Below, in pieces: positions 17,917 through 26,652 of a DNA stretch of 64,000 bases. This DNA comes from Barnesiella sp. WM24 (lineage in GTDB: Bacteria; Bacteroidota; Bacteroidia; Bacteroidales; Muribaculaceae). The DNA is taken from NCBI RefSeq assembly GCF_004570975.1, contig NZ_SPPC01000007.1, forward strand, positions 124,001-188,000, given 5' to 3'. The notes under the pieces were generated by a model. The model had not been told where the DNA came from. It saw nothing but the letters and a program-made list of their open reading frames with translations, and did no database searches. The first letter of the stretch is position 1. Each line of letters starts with the position of its first letter. The translations under genes and the position numbers were made by a program.

Positions 17917-20049
17917 ATGAGATACAATATTTTCAAGAGCCTGCTCGCGTGTGGTGCATTGATGGCTTTTGCAAGCTGCTCGGAAAACTCATGGAATGAT
18001 GAATATCTCGATGATTTCGAGACTGAGACTCCGTCGGTGTATCCTGACAAGCAGTCGGCGGAATATGAGCTTCTCGCCAAGGACTACAAGACCATCGCAT
18101 CGCTACAGGAAAATATCGACAAGGCGACTGCCGCCGGTGTGCTTGAACAGCTTGAGGCTGTAGGTGCGAATGGTTATTTCAACGATGCCATCTCGCCCGC
18201 CGAGTATCTTCCCGCGTTCCTTAACAGCGTGAAGGCAAACACCAACTATCCTCTATATTATCTGAATCCGAAGTCGTCGCTTCGCGTCATCTTCAAGAGT
18301 GGCGCCGCACAGCCTGCCGAGGTGACTGACATTGAAAAGGCTCCCGCCTACACTGTCACCACCGCCGACTATCAGTCAGTGTGGGGCAGTGACGAAGACT
18401 ATGCCGAGAGCTTCGCTCCTTCACGCAAGCCTGCGAAGTTTGTGCCCGCGATGTTATCAGCCGCTTATCCCAATGCTGCCGAGGGTGACTTTGCTTATGT
18501 GACTTACAACATGGCGTCGCAGGACCCCGTATTTGGCGGTTCGGCTCCCGCAGGTCCCGCGTTTGAGCAGACAAGCGTGGCTGCGACCGTTGAACTTACC
18601 AAGACTTATACCATCAGCGGTATCGTCACCGGTCTCTGCGCGCAGGGATTGATGATTACCGACCTCAGCGGTACTGTATTCGTGTATAAGGGTTCAAGTT
18701 TCGATATTTCCGCTTATTCTATCAACGAGCAGCTCACTGTCACCGGCAAGGGTGCTCAGTATAGCGGAGGTATGCAGATCAGCTCTCCTGAGTTTGAATC
18801 GGCAGGTATCGCCGCCGATCCCTATGTATATCCCTCAGTCACTCCTCTCACCGATGCAGAGTGGGAAGCTGATTTCGCAGTGTTCAAGGCTGCCAACCAG
18901 GCTAAGGAGGGTGCGTTCCCCATTTATGCCGAGGTTGATGTTGAAATCACCAAGTCGGAAAAAAATGACAAGGGTTCAATCTATCTTAATTATAAGGTAG
19001 GCTCTTCACTCGTGGAAGGTGCCATCTATCAGGCTACCGACGCTCAGATGAATGCTCTTACCGTAGGCAAGAAGTGCCGCCTTGCCGGCTACCTCATGTC
19101 ATGCTCTACCAGTGGCAACGGCCGTCTTAACATGCTTCTTGTATCTGTTGACGGTGTGCCCGAGTTTGGTGGTTCGGCAGCCAAGGCTCCTGTAAGAAAG
19201 GTTGCCACTCTGGCTTCTGAGGTAGAAAGCGAGGTTTACGCTTACAATGGTTCGGCATGGACTCCCGCCGAGAATGTCGTAGTCGTTCAGGCTTCTGACT
19301 ATGCCGCAATGGGGGTAAGCAATTTCAGCTCTTCTAATGTCGCCACCTATGTTCCCGAGTTCCTGAAGCAGGAGTTCCCCTATGCTTCAGCCGACGACGT
19401 GAAGTATGTCGTATGCAAGTATTACGACTCGTCAAGCAAGGAGACCATCGCGCAGCACTGCGAGCGTGCCGTATTTGACGGTACTGTCTGGACGGTAAAT
19501 ACCATCGAGACTCTCAGCGACAAGTTTGCGTTGAATGGCTCTACCTGGGTATATGACCCGTCAGTGACCATTGACCTTCCCCGTAACGGCAAGCCCCAGA
19601 TTTCAGTTGACTTCTATCAGGCTTGTGTAAACTGGGTATATAACAATATCGATGTGCCTCAGTTTGGCTCGGAGGATATCAAGAGCGGCAAGGGCTATGT
19701 GACCTCTTACGGTAATAATGAATATTATTCCGGAGCTTCCGCTTACCAGTGTGACGTCGACCTTCGTCCCTCGGAGGCTAAGAAGCAGTGTCCTGCCGGA
19801 TGGGAAGGCAAGAGCGACGAGCAGATTCTTGCCGACATGAAGTCTCACTTCGAGAAGGAAGTGTGTCCCGCTGTGCTTCATGAGCTTTATCCTGACCAGA
19901 TGCCCGGCAACGGTGTCGACCTCTACTACTACATCAACTTCATCGGTTACACCGTGGAGGATGGCAACGTAGAGTATACAGCTACCTATCTTGTTACCGC
20001 CAAGGGCGAGTTCAAGTATATCAGCTGTACATGGAATGATGCAGAATAG
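17917..20049 (+). CDS. surface lipoprotein paired with the TonB receptor
   Basis: 710 aa. Lipoprotein signal FASCS (Cys near residue 21). The middle part (about 220-410) begins TKTYTISGIVTG and has two OB-fold-like stretches. Two similar segments flank it: TTADYQSVWGSDEDYAES...FVPAMLSAAYPNA near residue 145 and QASDYAAMGVSNFSS...YVPEFLKQEFPYA near residue 455, evidence of an internal duplication. It shows no SusD-type TPR pattern. Probably a substrate-binding or processing partner of the upstream receptor; no enzyme motif recognised. Confidence 0.7.
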   Translation: MRYNIFKSLLACGALMAFASCSENSWNDEYLDDFETETPSVYPDKQSAEYELLAKDYKTIASLQENIDKATAAGVLEQLEAVGANGYFNDAISPAEYLPAFLNSVKANTNYPLYYLNPKSSLRVIFKSGAAQPAEVTDIEKAPAYTVTTADYQSVWGSDEDYAESFAPSRKPAKFVPAMLSAAYPNAAEGDFAYVTYNMASQDPVFGGSAPAGPAFEQTSVAATVELTKTYTISGIVTGLCAQGLMITDLSGTVFVYKGSSFDISAYSINEQLTVTGKGAQYSGGMQISSPEFESAGIAADPYVYPSVTPLTDAEWEADFAVFKAANQAKEGAFPIYAEVDVEITKSEKNDKGSIYLNYKVGSSLVEGAIYQATDAQMNALTVGKKCRLAGYLMSCSTSGNGRLNMLLVSVDGVPEFGGSAAKAPVRKVATLASEVESEVYAYNGSAWTPAENVVVVQASDYAAMGVSNFSSSNVATYVPEFLKQEFPYASADDVKYVVCKYYDSSSKETIAQHCERAVFDGTVWTVNTIETLSDKFALNGSTWVYDPSVTIDLPRNGKPQISVDFYQACVNWVYNNIDVPQFGSEDIKSGKGYVTSYGNNEYYSGASAYQCDVDLRPSEAKKQCPAGWEGKSDEQILADMKSHFEKEVCPAVLHELYPDQMPGNGVDLYYYINFIGYTVEDGNVEYTATYLVTAKGEFKYISCTWNDAE

Positions 20050-20076
20050 TTTTCTTCATGATAAATGATTGATTTG

Positions 20077-20106
20077 GGGCGGTTCCTTCGGGAACCGCCC
20101 TTTTTT
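20077..20106 (+). terminator. terminator of the receptor-lipoprotein operon
   Basis: GGGCGGTTCC, TTCG tetraloop, GGAACCGCCC, then TTTTTT: a 10-bp stem with the stable C(UUCG)G loop, right after the lipoprotein stop. Confidence 0.9.
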
Positions 20107-20184
20107 GTTAATTAAAAGTGAACTAAATGTTATATAGAGTAATATCGGCAACATATTTTGCGTTACATGTATATGAGATTATAT

Positions 20185-20192
20185 TAACTTTG
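20185..20192 (+). promoter_or_regulatory. -7 box of the GH3 gene
   Basis: TAACTTTG fits TAnnTTTG, 34 bases before the ATG. A TTTG at 20157-20160 is 24 bases upstream, somewhat too far. Confidence 0.5.
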
Positions 20193-20225
20193 TGAAAAAC
20201 CAACCATCTAACTTATTTTCTTTAC

Positions 20226-22436
20226 ATGAAGCATACTATATTTGCTATGGCTTGTGTGGCTGCGTCGCTCCCCGCTTTCGCGTCACAGCCTGCCTACCTT
20301 AATGAATCACTTCCGCTGGAAGAGCGAGTGGAGGATGCTCTTGCCCGCATGACTCTTGATGAAAAGATTGCGATGTGTCATGCCGAGGGTAAGTTTGCCG
20401 CCGCAGGTGTGCCGCGTCTTGGCATTCCCGACCTGTGGACCAGCGACGGACCTCACGGAGTGCGTGCCGAAATAAACTGGAACGACTGGGGCTACGCCAA
20501 TCACACCAATGACTCAATCACCGCGTTCCCCGCCCTTACGGCGCTTGCCGCCACGTGGAATCCTCAGCTGTCATTTGACTATGGCAATGCCATAGGCGAA
20601 GAAGCGCTTTATCGTGAAAAGGATGTCATGCTCGGCCCCGGTGTAAATATATACCGCACGCCGCTCAACGGGCGCAACTTCGAGTATATGGGCGAGGATC
20701 CCTATCTTGCGTCGGTGCTTGTGGTGCCTTACATCAAGGGCATGCAGCAAAACGGTGTTGCAGCTTGTGTGAAGCATTATGCACTCAACAATCAGGAGAA
20801 ATGGCGCGGACATATCGACGTGGAGCTTAGCGACCGTGCGCTCCATGAGATATACCTGCCGGCGTTCAAGGCTGCTGTCACTGAAGGCGACGTGTGGTCG
20901 ATAATGGGTGCCTACAACAAGGTGCGCGGTCAGCATGCCTGTCATAACGAACTTCTTCTTAACGACATTCTAAAAAAAGACTGGGGCTTTGAGGGAGTCG
21001 TGGTGACCGACTGGGGTGGAGCCCATGACACAAAGGAGGCGGCTCTCTACGGTCTTGACCTTGAGATGGGTTCGTTTACCAACGGTCTTACCTCGGAAAG
21101 CGATTTCGGATATAACGACTATTATCTTGCCGATCCTTATAAGAAGATGCTTGAAAGCGGCGAGGTGCCTATGTCGACTCTTGACGACAAGGTGCGCCGC
21201 CTGTTGCGCCTTAACTTCCGCACGGCGATGAACCGAAACAAGCCTTTTGGTTCTGTCGCTTCTCCTGAGCATTATGCCGTAGCCGAGAATATCGGTGATG
21301 AGGCAATCGTGCTCCTTAAAAACGCTCCTGTCACTAAAGGCGGCTCCAGGCTGCTCCCTATCGACGATTCCAAATATGGGTCAATACTTGTTGTCGGAGA
21401 CAATGCCGTGAGGATGCTCAACAAGGGCGGCGGCTCAAGCGAGCTTAAAGTGAAGGATATGGTAAGCCCTCTTGACGGTATGAGAGCGCTTTATGGCGAC
21501 AAGGTAAAGTTTGCGCAGGGCTACAAGGCAGGCAAGCCTATGTATAATCATGTCGAGGAAATCCCTCAGACTGTAGTGGACTCTCTGCGTGAAGAGGCTG
21601 TCGCGATGGCGCGTGAGGCTGACCTTGTGGTGCTTTTCGGAGGCCTTAACAAAAATGCGGAGCAGGATTGCGAGGCCGATGACCGCACTATCTACGGGCT
21701 GCCTTTCAGCCAGCCTGAGCTTATAGAGTCAATTCAGGCTGTCAACCCCAATCTTGTTGTAGTGCTTCTTAGCGGTAATGCCGTGGAGATGCCCTGGGAG
21801 TCCAAGGTGCCTGCTATCGTGGAAGGATGGTATCTCGGGTCGATGGGCGGCAATTCGCTTGCCAATGTGCTTAGCGGCAAGGTAAATCCGTCGGGCAAGC
21901 TTCCCTTCTCGTTTCCTGTGAAACTGGAGGACTGCGGCGCCCACTCTTTCGGCGAGATATGCTATCCGGGCGACAGCATCACCGAGAAATATCTTGATGA
22001 CATCCTTGTCGGCTATCGCTGGCATGACACAAAAAAGATAGCGCCCAAGTATTCTTTCGGTCACGGATTGAGCTATACTGACTTCCGTTATGGCAAGGCT
22101 GAGGCTTCGGCTAAGGAGCTTGCCGCCGACGGCGAAATATTGATAAACGTGCCGGTCACCAATGTCGGCGACCGCAAGGGTAAAGAGACTGTGCAGCTCT
22201 ATATCGGCGATGACAAGTCGTCGGTCATGCGCCCTGTGAAAGAACTGAAGGGTTTTGAAAAGATTGCCCTTGCTCCGGGAGAAACGAAAAATGTGACATT
22301 CACCATTGACATAGACGACCTGAAATTTTATGATGAGACACTGAAGGACTGGAAAGCCGAGCCGGGCAGATTTACCGCCTACATAGGCAGCTCTTCGACC
22401 GACATACGTTGTAAAGTCCCCTTCACATTAAAGTAA
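20226..22436 (+). CDS. glycoside hydrolase family 3 (beta-glucosidase type)
   Basis: 736 aa with a cleavable signal peptide (cleavage after FAS/QPA). The N-terminal GH3 barrel includes LGIPDLWTSDGPHGVR and the nucleophile region GVVVTDWGGAHD (Asp). Next come the GH3 C-terminal sandwich (VVLFGGLNKNAEQDCEADDR, GNAVEMPW) and a final fibronectin III-like domain (VPVTNVGDRKGKETVQLYIGD). It removes beta-linked sugars from non-reducing ends, probably in the periplasm. It has its own promoter and terminator. Confidence 0.9.
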   Translation: MKHTIFAMACVAASLPAFASQPAYLNESLPLEERVEDALARMTLDEKIAMCHAEGKFAAAGVPRLGIPDLWTSDGPHGVRAEINWNDWGYANHTNDSITAFPALTALAATWNPQLSFDYGNAIGEEALYREKDVMLGPGVNIYRTPLNGRNFEYMGEDPYLASVLVVPYIKGMQQNGVAACVKHYALNNQEKWRGHIDVELSDRALHEIYLPAFKAAVTEGDVWSIMGAYNKVRGQHACHNELLLNDILKKDWGFEGVVVTDWGGAHDTKEAALYGLDLEMGSFTNGLTSESDFGYNDYYLADPYKKMLESGEVPMSTLDDKVRRLLRLNFRTAMNRNKPFGSVASPEHYAVAENIGDEAIVLLKNAPVTKGGSRLLPIDDSKYGSILVVGDNAVRMLNKGGGSSELKVKDMVSPLDGMRALYGDKVKFAQGYKAGKPMYNHVEEIPQTVVDSLREEAVAMAREADLVVLFGGLNKNAEQDCEADDRTIYGLPFSQPELIESIQAVNPNLVVVLLSGNAVEMPWESKVPAIVEGWYLGSMGGNSLANVLSGKVNPSGKLPFSFPVKLEDCGAHSFGEICYPGDSITEKYLDDILVGYRWHDTKKIAPKYSFGHGLSYTDFRYGKAEASAKELAADGEILINVPVTNVGDRKGKETVQLYIGDDKSSVMRPVKELKGFEKIALAPGETKNVTFTIDIDDLKFYDETLKDWKAEPGRFTAYIGSSSTDIRCKVPFTLK

Positions 22437-22464
22437 TTACATAACCCACATTTTCTATTGCGTC

Positions 22465-22497
22465 AGCCGGTAGTCCGAGAAGGATTACCGGCTTTTT
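22465..22497 (+). terminator. terminator of the GH3 gene
   Basis: AGCCGGTAGTCC and GGATTACCGGCT pair over 12 bp (one G-U) around GAGAA, followed by TTTT. Confidence 0.8.
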
Positions 22498-22501
22498 GCG
22501 T

Positions 22502-22873
22502 TTACTTAATGAACACGAAATACACTGCGAGAATCAGGCATATGAACGCGGCGAAATGATTCCAGTGAAGTGACTCCCCGTTGAAAAATACTACGGTGAA
22601 CAGTGTGAACACCACCAGCGTGATAGCCTCCTGAATGACTTTCAGCTGCATCAGTGAAAATGTGCCGCCGTTGCCTATATAGCCCATGCGGTTGGCGGGC
22701 ACCTGGCAGGAGTATTCGGCAAGCGCTATCACCCATGATATGAGGATTACCACATATAGCGGGGTGTTGGAGGTGATGACTTTCATCTGTTGCAGTTTCA
22801 GATGCCCGTACCATGCAAAAGTCATGAAAATATTGGAGATTACAAGAAGTCCTACTGTCAGCCAGCCGTTCAT
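22502..22873 (-). CDS. DMT/DUF486 family membrane protein
   Basis: About 123 aa from the ATG at 22873; an in-frame TTG at 22903 is less likely. Four membrane helices, with SWVIALAEYSCQVPANRMGY in the middle, match DUF486 (PF04342-type) proteins related to small multidrug/metabolite transporters. Substrate unknown. Confidence 0.8.
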   Translation of the reverse strand: MNGWLTVGLLVISNIFMTFAWYGHLKLQQMKVITSNTPLYVVILISWVIALAEYSCQVPANRMGYIGNGGTFSLMQLKVIQEAITLVVFTLFTVVFFNGESLHWNHFAAFICLILAVYFVFIK

Positions 22874-23003
22874 AATGTTGTCGTTTTTTATTTCGAGGTG
22901 CAAATTTACGACTATCCTTTATGATTTACAACATGTGAACCCCTTGTTGACCGATGATGTTATATATCCTGTAGAAGAACCTAAAAAACACTACTATTAT
23001 ACT

Positions 23004-23723
23004 ATGACTAAAGTGACTTATCTTGACCATAGCGGATTTGCCGTTACCACTCCGCAGGTCATAATTGTATTTGATTATTTCCGTGACCCTTCCCACGCTC
23101 TTGAGAAACTCCTGGACCATAACAAGGAGCTTCCGGTGGTTTTCTTTGCGAGCCATCGTCACCCCGACCATTTTAATCCGGTGATATTCAATCTTGCCCA
23201 GAATCATGAGCGCGTCTATGTGCTTTCCAATGACATTGTGGTGCAGCAGCTTCACAAGGGTGTCAGCGTGGCGGCTATGAGCAAGGGCGATGTGCTTGAA
23301 AATCTTCCCGGCGGAGTCAGGGTAAAGGCTTTCGGCTCCACTGATGAAGGGATAAGCTTCCTTGTCACGCTCAGTGACGGGACCACGGTGTTTCATGCCG
23401 GCGACCTTAATGACTGGCATTGGAAAGACACTTCGACCGAGCGCGAGGTGCAGAAGGCTGAAAATGACTTTAAGGTGATTGTCAACCGCATAAAGAGTGA
23501 ATTTCCTGAGATTAATATCGTTATGTTTCCTGTCGACCCGCGACAAGGCAGCGACTTTGCCCGTGGAGCCACGATATTCCTTGACGAGATTGCCACAGGC
23601 GATTTCTTCCCGATGCACTTTCAGGGCGAACACTCGGAGGCGTGTGACTTCGCGTCATATGTCCCGGAAGGCAAGACGTCGTGTCATTGTCTCGCCACCC
23701 CCGGAGAGTCGATAAGCCTGTAG
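23004..23723 (+). CDS. MBL-fold metallo-hydrolase
   Basis: 239 aa from ATG 23004; the frame is open upstream but would overlap the DUF486 gene and carries no homology-like sequence. The metal-binding motif SHRHPDHF (HxHxDH) is near residue 50, with a later FHAGDLNDWHW and GEHSEACDF supplying the Asp and His ligands. It resembles the UlaG-like branch of metallo-beta-lactamase hydrolases. Cytoplasmic; substrate not identifiable. Confidence 0.8.
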   Translation: MTKVTYLDHSGFAVTTPQVIIVFDYFRDPSHALEKLLDHNKELPVVFFASHRHPDHFNPVIFNLAQNHERVYVLSNDIVVQQLHKGVSVAAMSKGDVLENLPGGVRVKAFGSTDEGISFLVTLSDGTTVFHAGDLNDWHWKDTSTEREVQKAENDFKVIVNRIKSEFPEINIVMFPVDPRQGSDFARGATIFLDEIATGDFFPMHFQGEHSEACDFASYVPEGKTSCHCLATPGESISL

Positions 23724-23754
23724 CTTCAGCTTGGCTGTAGCCGATTGACAGAAT

Positions 23755-23800
23755 AAATTCAGGGCGTATCAAATGGAAACATTCGATACGCCCTGAATTT
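23755..23800. terminator. bidirectional terminator
   Basis: A perfect 16-bp stem, with arms 23755-23770 and 23785-23800 and a 14-base loop, between convergent genes. The AAATT/AATTT outer ends supply U-tracts in both directions. Confidence 0.8.
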
Positions 23801-23816
23801 AGTGTAGACAAAAGTA

Positions 23817-26546
23817 TTATTTTATCAGTATCTTTTCTTTAGTTGAGCCTTGACGGCGTATGTAAATTCCGCCTGTTGCCGGCTCGTTGACGCGTACGCC
23901 CTGAAGGTTGTAGTATTCAACCTCGGCTGACTTGTCGGCATTTATATTGTCTATCGACACGGTGGGGTCTATTACCGCTTTCATGTAGCGGAAGGGAAGA
24001 GTGCATTTAAGAGAGAGCTGTCCATAACTTACTTCGTTAATCATCTTTATGAGTTCGGGAGTAAGGTCGACCGTCACTGTGGATAATCCTTCGGAACTGA
24101 TAAATGATTCTTCTTCAAAGATTATATTGTTGGAGTCATCACCCGGAGTCGGATAGAAAGTCAACTCTTTGGACCCGTTGATTTTCTCGTCGTCAAATGT
24201 AATTTCAAGGGCGATCGCGTTATGCGGGATTTTGACGGTGATATTGGTATTTGAATGTTCTGTGGTGCCATAGGCAAGCATATCAGTCGGGTCAAAGCGG
24301 TCGCGCAGGATTTCCACCTTGTTAATCATGTATGAGCCATGCAGCAAGATGTTGTCATTGCAGCTCTCGATGAACTGATTGGTAATGCCTATGTCCTGAT
24401 AGCATTTGTTATATCCGTAATCCATAATCCAGTTGACAGTGCCGCTGATAGTGCCGTAGTTGTCAGTATAAGGGGTAAGGTGGTTGAGATTGCCGGTTTC
24501 CGATGCGAAATGAATCCGGATTACGTCTCCGGCATTTATCCCGTCGGCAGGCATGGTGAATGGCTGCGAGTATTTTTCATGCCAGGTGCCGTAAAATTGG
24601 TGGAACCCGTAGAAAAGATTGTCATCGGGCTTCATTGCGCTTTCGATTGACACATGTGACAAGGTGAATCCATCTCCCGCGATCACAATCCCTTCAGCTT
24701 TCAGGCGCTCGGCTTGCTCATTGTCAAGAGTTATCTCCACTCGGCACAGACCGTCGGGATTAAGTTCCTCCTGAAAAAAGTTGTAGTAGTAAAATTGTTC
24801 CCAATTACTACCATACATGATTGCAATTATGCCATAACCTTTGTCGGTGGTGGCATCATCGACATGGAAGTAAATCTTGTCACCGGCACTGACATGGCTG
24901 AACACTCCGGCGGAAAACTTCAGATAAGTCACCCAATCACTGATTTTCATCGCCTTATCCCAGATAAGGTCGTGGGTGTCATCTACTCCGGGCACATCCA
25001 TGGTCGGATTGGTATAGACATATTTGAAGTCGGCATCCGACTCGATTCTGAAATGCCCTGTCGTGCGTATCGCGTTAATGATTTCCGGGGTCATGTAAAA
25101 TACCATCACTGTCGAGCCGTCGGCGCGTACACGGCTAAGAGCTGTGGATTGGTCGCCGATTTTTACCGAGTAGTCGGTTCCGGTGCTGAGGGTGACCGAT
25201 GTGGGCTTGCGTGAGAACATGACGGCGATTTTGTCATCGGAATCGGTCGGGTAGGTGTATATGTTACGGGCTTTACAGGTGTTGTTGTCATGATGCCCGT
25301 AGGCAATTACCCCCTTGGGGTTGAATCCCGACTCCACGCGCTCGATTTTGACAAGCCGTGGCGAGTATGCCGGCAGTTCAAATACGATTCCTTCAGATTT
25401 AAGATTATACAGCATTTCATTTGTGACTCCGATTTCCAATATACCGTCGGTGATGTCGGAGATGGCCGGGTCGGCGATGCCGTTCTGATGGATTTTTGCG
25501 TGGAATAATGCCACGGGGATGATATTTATGATGTCGGTGGAGAGTTTGGCGTCTTGCGAGAATGTCAGCCTTATAATATCACCCGCGGAGATTTCATCTG
25601 GATTAATCAAGCCCGCATAGCCGGAGTCCTGTCCGTTGCCTGACCATAGCAGATTCATGTCGGGTTTTGATTCGAGATAGGGACCGAAGCGCACGTTGTC
25701 GATGTAGAACGAGCCTTTTTCTTTACCAAACTGGATGACCAGTGCATCAGCTTCTTCTCCTTCTGAGATTTCAAATTCGGCTTCAATCTTGCTCCAGTCA
25801 GTGCCGGCAGTCACATTGTGAAATTTGACTCCGAAATAATTGGTTGAATTAGAGAGCACAACTAACAGGCTGCCACCGGTGTCAATATCTGATTTGACGT
25901 TAAATTCAAGCTTGTATTTTCCGGGGGCAAGAGTCTCGGGGAATATATATCTGAATTGGTTTTCCCATATTTCACCTTCGCTTGTGTTTACAAGCTTCAT
26001 GGCTGTGTCGCTATTATATCCGTTGCCGTAATCAACAGCTTGTATGGCGTCAAAGTGTGCTCCCCATGTATCCCAGCCGCTTTGCGGTGCTTCAAATCCG
26101 GAGTTTTCACCCCATATCATGTCGTGGATATATCTGGGACGCTCACTGAAGTCTACAGTGACTTTGGTGAGATAATAGTTGCATCCATGGATAATCACGC
26201 CGGTAGAGTTTACTGCAGCTGTTTGTTCGGGAGTCAACGGGACCGATAATTTGCCGGATCGAGAACCGGTCAGGACATTGTAGAAGCTGAATATCTCTAT
26301 TGCTTTCCAGTTGCCGTCGCTCAACTGTATTGTCGCATCAAACTCCCCGTTATAAAATAGGTCGTCATAGTAAAGGTTAATGGTAGTGAAACCTTGATGT
26401 TGCTGAAAAACGGAGGCATCGATAATCTCGTAGTGGTTCCAGTCCGGTGTAAATTCCGCTTTAGATTCCCAGATAGTGGATTCTTGTGAGTGAATTGCCG
26501 AAGCAGTCAGCAAAAGACATAAAGATAAAAGTAGTTTTTTGATCAT
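23817..26546 (-). CDS. large modular secreted protein with type IX sorting tail
   Basis: About 909 aa from ATG 26546 (an earlier in-frame GTG exists). After a signal peptide (LLTASAIHS) there are four related beta-rich modules. Each ends in a shared pattern, for example STGVIIHGCNYYLTKVTV, SEGIVFELPAYSPRLVKI, AEGIVIAGDGFTLSHVSI and NDNILLHGSYMINKVEIL, with linkers such as DPTDMLAYG. A carbohydrate-binding-like domain (residues ~150-295, GSFYIDNVRFGPY) lies between modules one and two. The tail (VEYYNLQGVRVNEPATGGIYI) is a type A sorting domain. Probably a surface glycan-binding protein; no catalytic motif seen. Confidence 0.72.
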   Translation of the reverse strand: MIKKLLLSLCLLLTASAIHSQESTIWESKAEFTPDWNHYEIIDASVFQQHQGFTTINLYYDDLFYNGEFDATIQLSDGNWKAIEIFSFYNVLTGSRSGKLSVPLTPEQTAAVNSTGVIIHGCNYYLTKVTVDFSERPRYIHDMIWGENSGFEAPQSGWDTWGAHFDAIQAVDYGNGYNSDTAMKLVNTSEGEIWENQFRYIFPETLAPGKYKLEFNVKSDIDTGGSLLVVLSNSTNYFGVKFHNVTAGTDWSKIEAEFEISEGEEADALVIQFGKEKGSFYIDNVRFGPYLESKPDMNLLWSGNGQDSGYAGLINPDEISAGDIIRLTFSQDAKLSTDIINIIPVALFHAKIHQNGIADPAISDITDGILEIGVTNEMLYNLKSEGIVFELPAYSPRLVKIERVESGFNPKGVIAYGHHDNNTCKARNIYTYPTDSDDKIAVMFSRKPTSVTLSTGTDYSVKIGDQSTALSRVRADGSTVMVFYMTPEIINAIRTTGHFRIESDADFKYVYTNPTMDVPGVDDTHDLIWDKAMKISDWVTYLKFSAGVFSHVSAGDKIYFHVDDATTDKGYGIIAIMYGSNWEQFYYYNFFQEELNPDGLCRVEITLDNEQAERLKAEGIVIAGDGFTLSHVSIESAMKPDDNLFYGFHQFYGTWHEKYSQPFTMPADGINAGDVIRIHFASETGNLNHLTPYTDNYGTISGTVNWIMDYGYNKCYQDIGITNQFIESCNDNILLHGSYMINKVEILRDRFDPTDMLAYGTTEHSNTNITVKIPHNAIALEITFDDEKINGSKELTFYPTPGDDSNNIIFEEESFISSEGLSTVTVDLTPELIKMINEVSYGQLSLKCTLPFRYMKAVIDPTVSIDNINADKSAEVEYYNLQGVRVNEPATGGIYIRRQGSTKEKILIK

Positions 26547-26652
26547 AAGCACTTCTTGATGATTGGTTTAAATCACAAAGATATGCGTGGATGCTTTGAT
26601 TTGATAATACTTTTTTGTCTTTTTATGATGCTTTTGTGTGATTTTGTTATAA

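Noticed and set aside
22686-23003. Upstream extension of the metallo-hydrolase
   Set aside because: Overlaps the opposite-strand DUF486 gene; the conserved N-terminus starts at ATG 23004.
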